Shown here piece after piece: positions 51,742 through 54,958 of a stretch of 54,958 nucleotides of DNA (its first letter is position 1; each line of letters starts with the position of its first letter). The stretch is from Pirellulales bacterium (lineage in GTDB: Bacteria > Planctomycetota > Planctomycetia > Pirellulales > DATAWG01): NCBI GenBank assembly GCA_035939775.1, contig DASZFO010000089.1, positions 1 to 54,958 on the forward strand. The letters are read 5' to 3'. The notes beneath the pieces were generated by a model. That model was not told the DNA's origin. It saw nothing but the letters and a program-made list of their open reading frames with translations, and did not search any database. Made by a program: the position numbers and the translations under genes.

Positions 51742-52674
51742 TCACACCATTTGGTCGAGCAGGTTGTGGACATCGGCGGTTCGAGTTTGGCCGGCGGTAA
51801 TGGGGGGTGGGGCAATACGCGGCGGCACGGCGGCTTGGGCCTGTTGCCTTTCGCCGGCTTTGTTGGCGACGAAGATGCGATAGTAGACGGCGCACAGCAG
51901 CAGGTCGTGGCTCGTCTGCCGCGGCAGATTGAATCGCTCGCAGAGTGGTTCGCCTAAATGTCGGGCGATCTCTGCCCGCCGGCCCCAGGCGAAACCGCCG
52001 CGACGCTCGACGTAGACCGAGAGAGCACGAGCTAAGCTCCGGCTTGGTTCGAAGTTGACTGGAATCAAATCGGCCAGGCGAATCGCCTCCGGCTCGGTGA
52101 CCGCGGCCACGCCGTAGAGCCGCGGACTCTCTTCGACGACCACCATCGTGCCGCTTGCCAAATCGCCCAGTCGCTGGAATCTCTTATTGGACGCAGCAAC
52201 AACCAGGCCGAGCTGGTACGTGAACGTCGGCAACGCATCAACGGCCCGCAGCACATTCCGCAGCACGGCTTGCAAAGCGTCGATCGGTTGGCCGTCGTGC
52301 GAAACGACGCGCAGTCCCATCGCCCGTTTCCCCGGGGTTTGACCGTTCCAATATGCCTCGAAAAAACCGCCGTAGAACCAGTCGACAAAAAACCAAATGT
52401 ACGGCATCAAAGCGGCGCCGACCAAGAACCCGATATGCCACGACATCACCGCGAAATATCCAACCACGAGGATCACGCCGGCTCGGATCAGCATGTCGAT
52501 CAAATAGGCCGGCAGCCGGCGGAATGGCCCCGCCACCCGGTATTTGAACGCAATGTTCTCAGGCGTGACGATTTCAATCCGCGAATCGAGTTGGTCTGGC
52601 GGTTTCGACAAGGAAGGGGCTGGGGATTGGGGACCGAGGGAAAACACTATTGGATAAGACAACGACGTGGCCAA
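51742..52674 (-). CDS. RDD family membrane protein
   Basis: Up to 310 residues. The RDD domain has the Arg in VAGPFRRLPAYLIDMLIRAG with the first Asp of the family, the TPGKRAMGLRVVSHDGQPI loop and three helices (AGVILVVGYFAVMSW, FLVGAALMPYIWFFVDW). The C-terminal 120 residues are soluble. No ATG exists in the N-terminal region; starts are TTG 52674, GTG 52647 or TTG 52611. The repeat at 52612-52640 encodes LGPQSPAPS in the first part, so TTG 52611 would leave it untranslated. First gene of the cluster 2 operon, divergent from the C45 gene. Confidence 0.85.
   Translation of the reverse strand: MATSLSYPIVFSLGPQSPAPSLSKPPDQLDSRIEIVTPENIAFKYRVAGPFRRLPAYLIDMLIRAGVILVVGYFAVMSWHIGFLVGAALMPYIWFFVDWFYGGFFEAYWNGQTPGKRAMGLRVVSHDGQPIDALQAVLRNVLRAVDALPTFTYQLGLVVAASNKRFQRLGDLASGTMVVVEESPRLYGVAAVTEPEAIRLADLIPVNFEPSRSLARALSVYVERRGGFAWGRRAEIARHLGEPLCERFNLPRQTSHDLLLCAVYYRIFVANKAGERQQAQAAVPPRIAPPPITAGQTRTADVHNLLDQMV
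52612..52640. repeat. G-rich repeat GGGGCTGGGGATTGGGGACC
   Basis: Another copy of the GGGGCTGGGGACTGG unit, located at the extreme 5' end of the RDD reading frame. Depending on the start codon it is translated (LGPQSPAPSL) or is part of the leader. Confidence 0.6.
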
Positions 52675-52843
52675 TCCTTCGCTGCCACGGATCGCCGCTC
52701 GTCAAATGACGCTTATCGCCATTATTCGTTCCGCCGCGCGCCCCCGCAATGGGAGGCCGTTTTCCGCTCTGGCAAGCTGCGTTGCCGATCGCGTAGAATC
52801 GAACTGCCGTCGGCTAAAACACGTCCATAGAAGGATGAATACC

Positions 52844-54097
52844 ATGAACCCGATGATTATTTTGCGGATTGGTCGAAATCGTGTTGCGGTCGCGGCGATC
52901 ATTGGCCTTTGCTTGCATTTAGCGATCGGCGGAAATGCCGCTTTGGGCCAGACGGTCTCCCGCTGCGGGCAAGGATGGCTCGAAACGATCGACGGTTACC
53001 CGGTGCTGCACCTTAAAGGCACACCTTACGAAATGGGCTTTCAGCACGGCGCGCTGCTGAAGGAGTCGGTCCGCCAGAATATGCACAATATCCTCGATAT
53101 CGAGGGGAATACCGACATCAAGTTCGGCCCGCTCACCGTCAAGCCGCGGCGGTTGATGGACACGATCCCGATCGTCGAGCGCCCCTACGTGCCCGATCGC
53201 TACATTGACGAGATGAGCGGCCTGGCTGCCGGCGCCGATTTGAAACGAGACGACATCGTCGCCGGCAACTTTGTGCCCGAGCTGTTTCATTGCAGCGGGT
53301 TTGCGATCATGAATTCGGCCACGACCGATGGCACTCTATACCACGGCCGCGTGCTCGACTACGCGATCCGCTGGCATCTCCAGGACCACGCCGTGCTGAT
53401 CGTGGCGGAGCCGGAAGGGAGCATTCCCTTCGTGAACGTCAGCTATGCTGGATTCATTGGCTCGGTCACCGGGATGAACGCTCGGCACGTGTCGATCGGC
53501 GAGATGGGAGGAGGCGGCACGGGGCATTGGCGCGGAATGCCGATGGCGTTGTTAGTGCGCGAGGCGCTCGAAAAGTCCGGCGATTTGGACACGGCCATCG
53601 GCGTCTTTCGCGACCATCCGCGGACGTGCCAGTATTTCTACGTGGTGGCTGATGGCAATACGAATCGAGCCGTCGGCATGGAGGCCTCTTGGAACGAATT
53701 CCACACCGTCCAGCCGGGCGAACCCGATCCGCTGCTTCCCAAGCCGGTCAAGGACTGCGTGCTGCTCTCCGCCGGAAGGAGATATGAGGAATTAGTTGAG
53801 CGAGCGAAAGCGGGCCATGGTAAGTTCGACGCGGCGGGCGCTCTGCACCTGATGGATTGCCCGGTGGCCATGAAGTCGAACCTGCACGACGTGCTATTCG
53901 CTCCGGCGAGCACCAAACTTTGGGTCGCCAACGCGTCGGCCGATTGCAAGCCCGCCGCCGAGCAGCCCTATCACGAATTCCAACTCACCGAATTGCTCGC
54001 CCGCAAGCCCAATTCAACAGCAAGGGAGATTCCGCTCGTCACGGCCGTGAAACTGAGCGACGCGAAAAGCCCTGCTCTCCATGCGGTCAGTCCATGA
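52844..54097 (+). CDS. C45-family autoproteolytic acyltransferase/hydrolase
   Basis: 417 residues from the ATG at 52844, with GAAGG about nine bases upstream; the ATG at 52835 has no room for a ribosome binding site. A signal peptide (VAVAAIIGLCLHLAIGGNAA) is followed by an N-terminal segment with GTPYEMGFQHGALLKESV. The Ntn-type nucleophile Cys is in PELFHCSGFAIMN (about Cys150), then GTLYHGRVLDYAIRWHLQDH and GSVTGMNARHVSIGEMGGGG. The family includes acyl-CoA:6-APA acyltransferase-like proteins that self-cleave before the Cys and act on amide bonds. The substrate here is unknown. Its stop overlaps the next ATG (ATGA). Confidence 0.85.
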   Translation: MNPMIILRIGRNRVAVAAIIGLCLHLAIGGNAALGQTVSRCGQGWLETIDGYPVLHLKGTPYEMGFQHGALLKESVRQNMHNILDIEGNTDIKFGPLTVKPRRLMDTIPIVERPYVPDRYIDEMSGLAAGADLKRDDIVAGNFVPELFHCSGFAIMNSATTDGTLYHGRVLDYAIRWHLQDHAVLIVAEPEGSIPFVNVSYAGFIGSVTGMNARHVSIGEMGGGGTGHWRGMPMALLVREALEKSGDLDTAIGVFRDHPRTCQYFYVVADGNTNRAVGMEASWNEFHTVQPGEPDPLLPKPVKDCVLLSAGRRYEELVERAKAGHGKFDAAGALHLMDCPVAMKSNLHDVLFAPASTKLWVANASADCKPAAEQPYHEFQLTELLARKPNSTAREIPLVTAVKLSDAKSPALHAVSP

Positions 54098-54273
54098 TCA
54101 AGGAACATGAGAGAGTTGTCATGACGACCTCCGTGCCCGAAGAATCGCTCGAAGCGGGCGATGTGGGAACCGTCGTTCATGTGTACGAAGGGGGCGAAGC
54201 GATTGAAGTCGAGTTCGTGACCGTCGCTGGTCAAACGACCGCTGTCGCCACCTTAGACGCGGCGCGAGTGTGA
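54094..54273 (+). CDS. DUF4926 small protein
   Basis: 59 residues: MIKEHERVVMTTSVPEESLE, AGDVGTVVHVYEGGEAIEVE, FVTVAGQTTAVATLDAARV. This is the DUF4926 pattern (GDVGTVV and EVEF), a small beta-barrel protein family often linked to toxin-antitoxin loci. Its ATG overlaps the stop of the C45 gene (ATGA), implying co-translation, an unusual partnership. The 196 bp that follow hold no gene. Confidence 0.82.
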   Translation: MIKEHERVVMTTSVPEESLEAGDVGTVVHVYEGGEAIEVEFVTVAGQTTAVATLDAARV

Positions 54274-54469
54274 CCCGTCACCTCGCGCGACATGCCTCAC
54301 GCCCGACAAATCGACTTTGGATAACGGCCCGCTCGGCATCCGTTCTGGCACGCGCCATGGAATCGCGATTGTGAATTTCTGCGGAACCGCCGAAATCTTG
54401 AACGCTCGAGGAATTCGGTAACCCGTCCGCAGCTTTTCTCATAGCTGCATTCTGGTATTATCAACCTAC

Positions 54470-54958
54470 ATGCCGCTCACACTAAACGAAATCCGCTCCC
54501 GCGCCATTTCTTTTTCAAAAGAATGGAGAGGCGAGACGAGTGAGATTGCCGAAAAGCAGTCGTTCTGGAACGAATTCCTGAATGCCTTTGGGATCCATCG
54601 GCGGCGCGTGGCGACGTTCGAGGTGCCGGTCGAGTTGCGCGACGGCAGACACGGTCGAATCGATCTGTTTTGGCGCGGTGTATTATTGGTTGAGCATAAG
54701 TCGCGCGGCGAGGATCTGACGGCCGCGTTCACCCAAGCCGCAAATTACTTCGAGGGTATTGCCGACGAGGATTTGCCGAGATTTGTCATCGTGTCGGATT
54801 TCGCCACGTTGCGGCTCTACGATTTAGAGGGCGAACAACCGATTGAATTTCCGGTGGAATCGCTTCACGCCCACGTCAACGATTTTGGGTTCTTAACCGG
54901 ACATACGGCGCGACCCTTTCAGGAGGCTCCGCAGGTCAACGTCAAAGCGGCCGAATTG
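54470..54958 (+). CDS. MmeI-like type II restriction-modification protein, N-terminal part (cut by window edge)
   Basis: 163 codons remain open at the window end. The N-terminus (MPLTLNEIRSRAISFSKEWR, then EKQSFWNEFLNAFGIHRRRV) and the endonuclease motif match the MmeI family: IDLFWRGVLLVEHKSRG fits D-x9-ExK, the PD-(D/E)xK active site. LPRFVIVSDFATLRLYDLEG follows, as in MmeI-like proteins. Such proteins carry endonuclease, helical spacer, adenine methyltransferase and target recognition domains in about 900-1000 residues. Only the nuclease part is visible here, so intactness cannot be judged. The frame continues unbroken to base 54958. Confidence 0.86.
   Translation, partial: MPLTLNEIRSRAISFSKEWRGETSEIAEKQSFWNEFLNAFGIHRRRVATFEVPVELRDGRHGRIDLFWRGVLLVEHKSRGEDLTAAFTQAANYFEGIADEDLPRFVIVSDFATLRLYDLEGEQPIEFPVESLHAHVNDFGFLTGHTARPFQEAPQVNVKAAEL

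Overview
The window is a GC-rich bacterial chromosome segment that looks planctomycetal, with the Pirellulales as the best guess. The reasons are two ECF sigma factors each overlapping a membrane anti-sigma-like gene (one giant), zinc-ribbon headers fused to a PrsW protease and to a MoxR ATPase, Gly/Arg/Pro-rich secreted proteins, DUF1573, DUF5658 and NHL/thioredoxin proteins, two MoxR/DUF58 clusters, and very many intergenic palindromic repeats. Taxonomy is inferred from gene content only; there is no rRNA or tRNA gene that I can recognise, and no CRISPR array.

Layout. 1-4.4 kb: PrsW-type protease, M32 carboxypeptidase, a small lipoprotein carrying a repeat element, and a PIG-L deacetylase. 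4.4-8.7 kb (minus strand): ECF sigma factor, overlapping membrane anti-sigma-like protein, then three low-complexity exported or membrane proteins. 8.8-18.1 kb: DUF5658 membrane protein, DegT aminotransferase, lipoprotein, XerC-like recombinase, DUF1573 protein, and a thioredoxin/NHL lipoprotein. 18.2-19.9 kb: antitoxin with a truncated PIN toxin, then a Tat-exported serine hydrolase.

20.3-40.1 kb (plus strand) is a 20-kb co-directional block. It holds an ECF sigma factor, a 1607-residue transmembrane anti-sigma/sensor-like protein with a beta-propeller end, an exported alpha-toroid protein, BatA-VWA, a second VWA/GATase-like membrane protein, a DUF4175-like protein, a 1331-residue exported coiled-coil protein, MoxR and DUF58. 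Four of the middle genes are joined by start/stop overlaps. 40.1-41.4 kb is a mobile-DNA island: a REP-associated transposase with an in-frame TGA, several REP hairpins, and a 226-bp MITE-like element with perfect terminal repeats and an 8-bp target duplication, inserted in a REP. 41.4-44.8 kb: DUF2442 and bifunctional PutA. 44.9-52.7 kb (minus strand) is a second MoxR cluster: RDD, SpoIIM, polytopic membrane protein, DUF4129, DUF4350, zinc-ribbon MoxR and DUF58. 52.8-55 kb: a C45-type acyltransferase/hydrolase with an overlapping DUF4926 gene, and the start of an MmeI-like restriction-modification protein cut by the window edge.

The most notable signals are the two converging MoxR/VWA systems, the sigma factor with its giant sensor-like partner, and the way several palindromic repeats sit inside reading frames. 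A 120-bp repeat occurs three times, and two copies are translated in the same frame within unrelated proteins.
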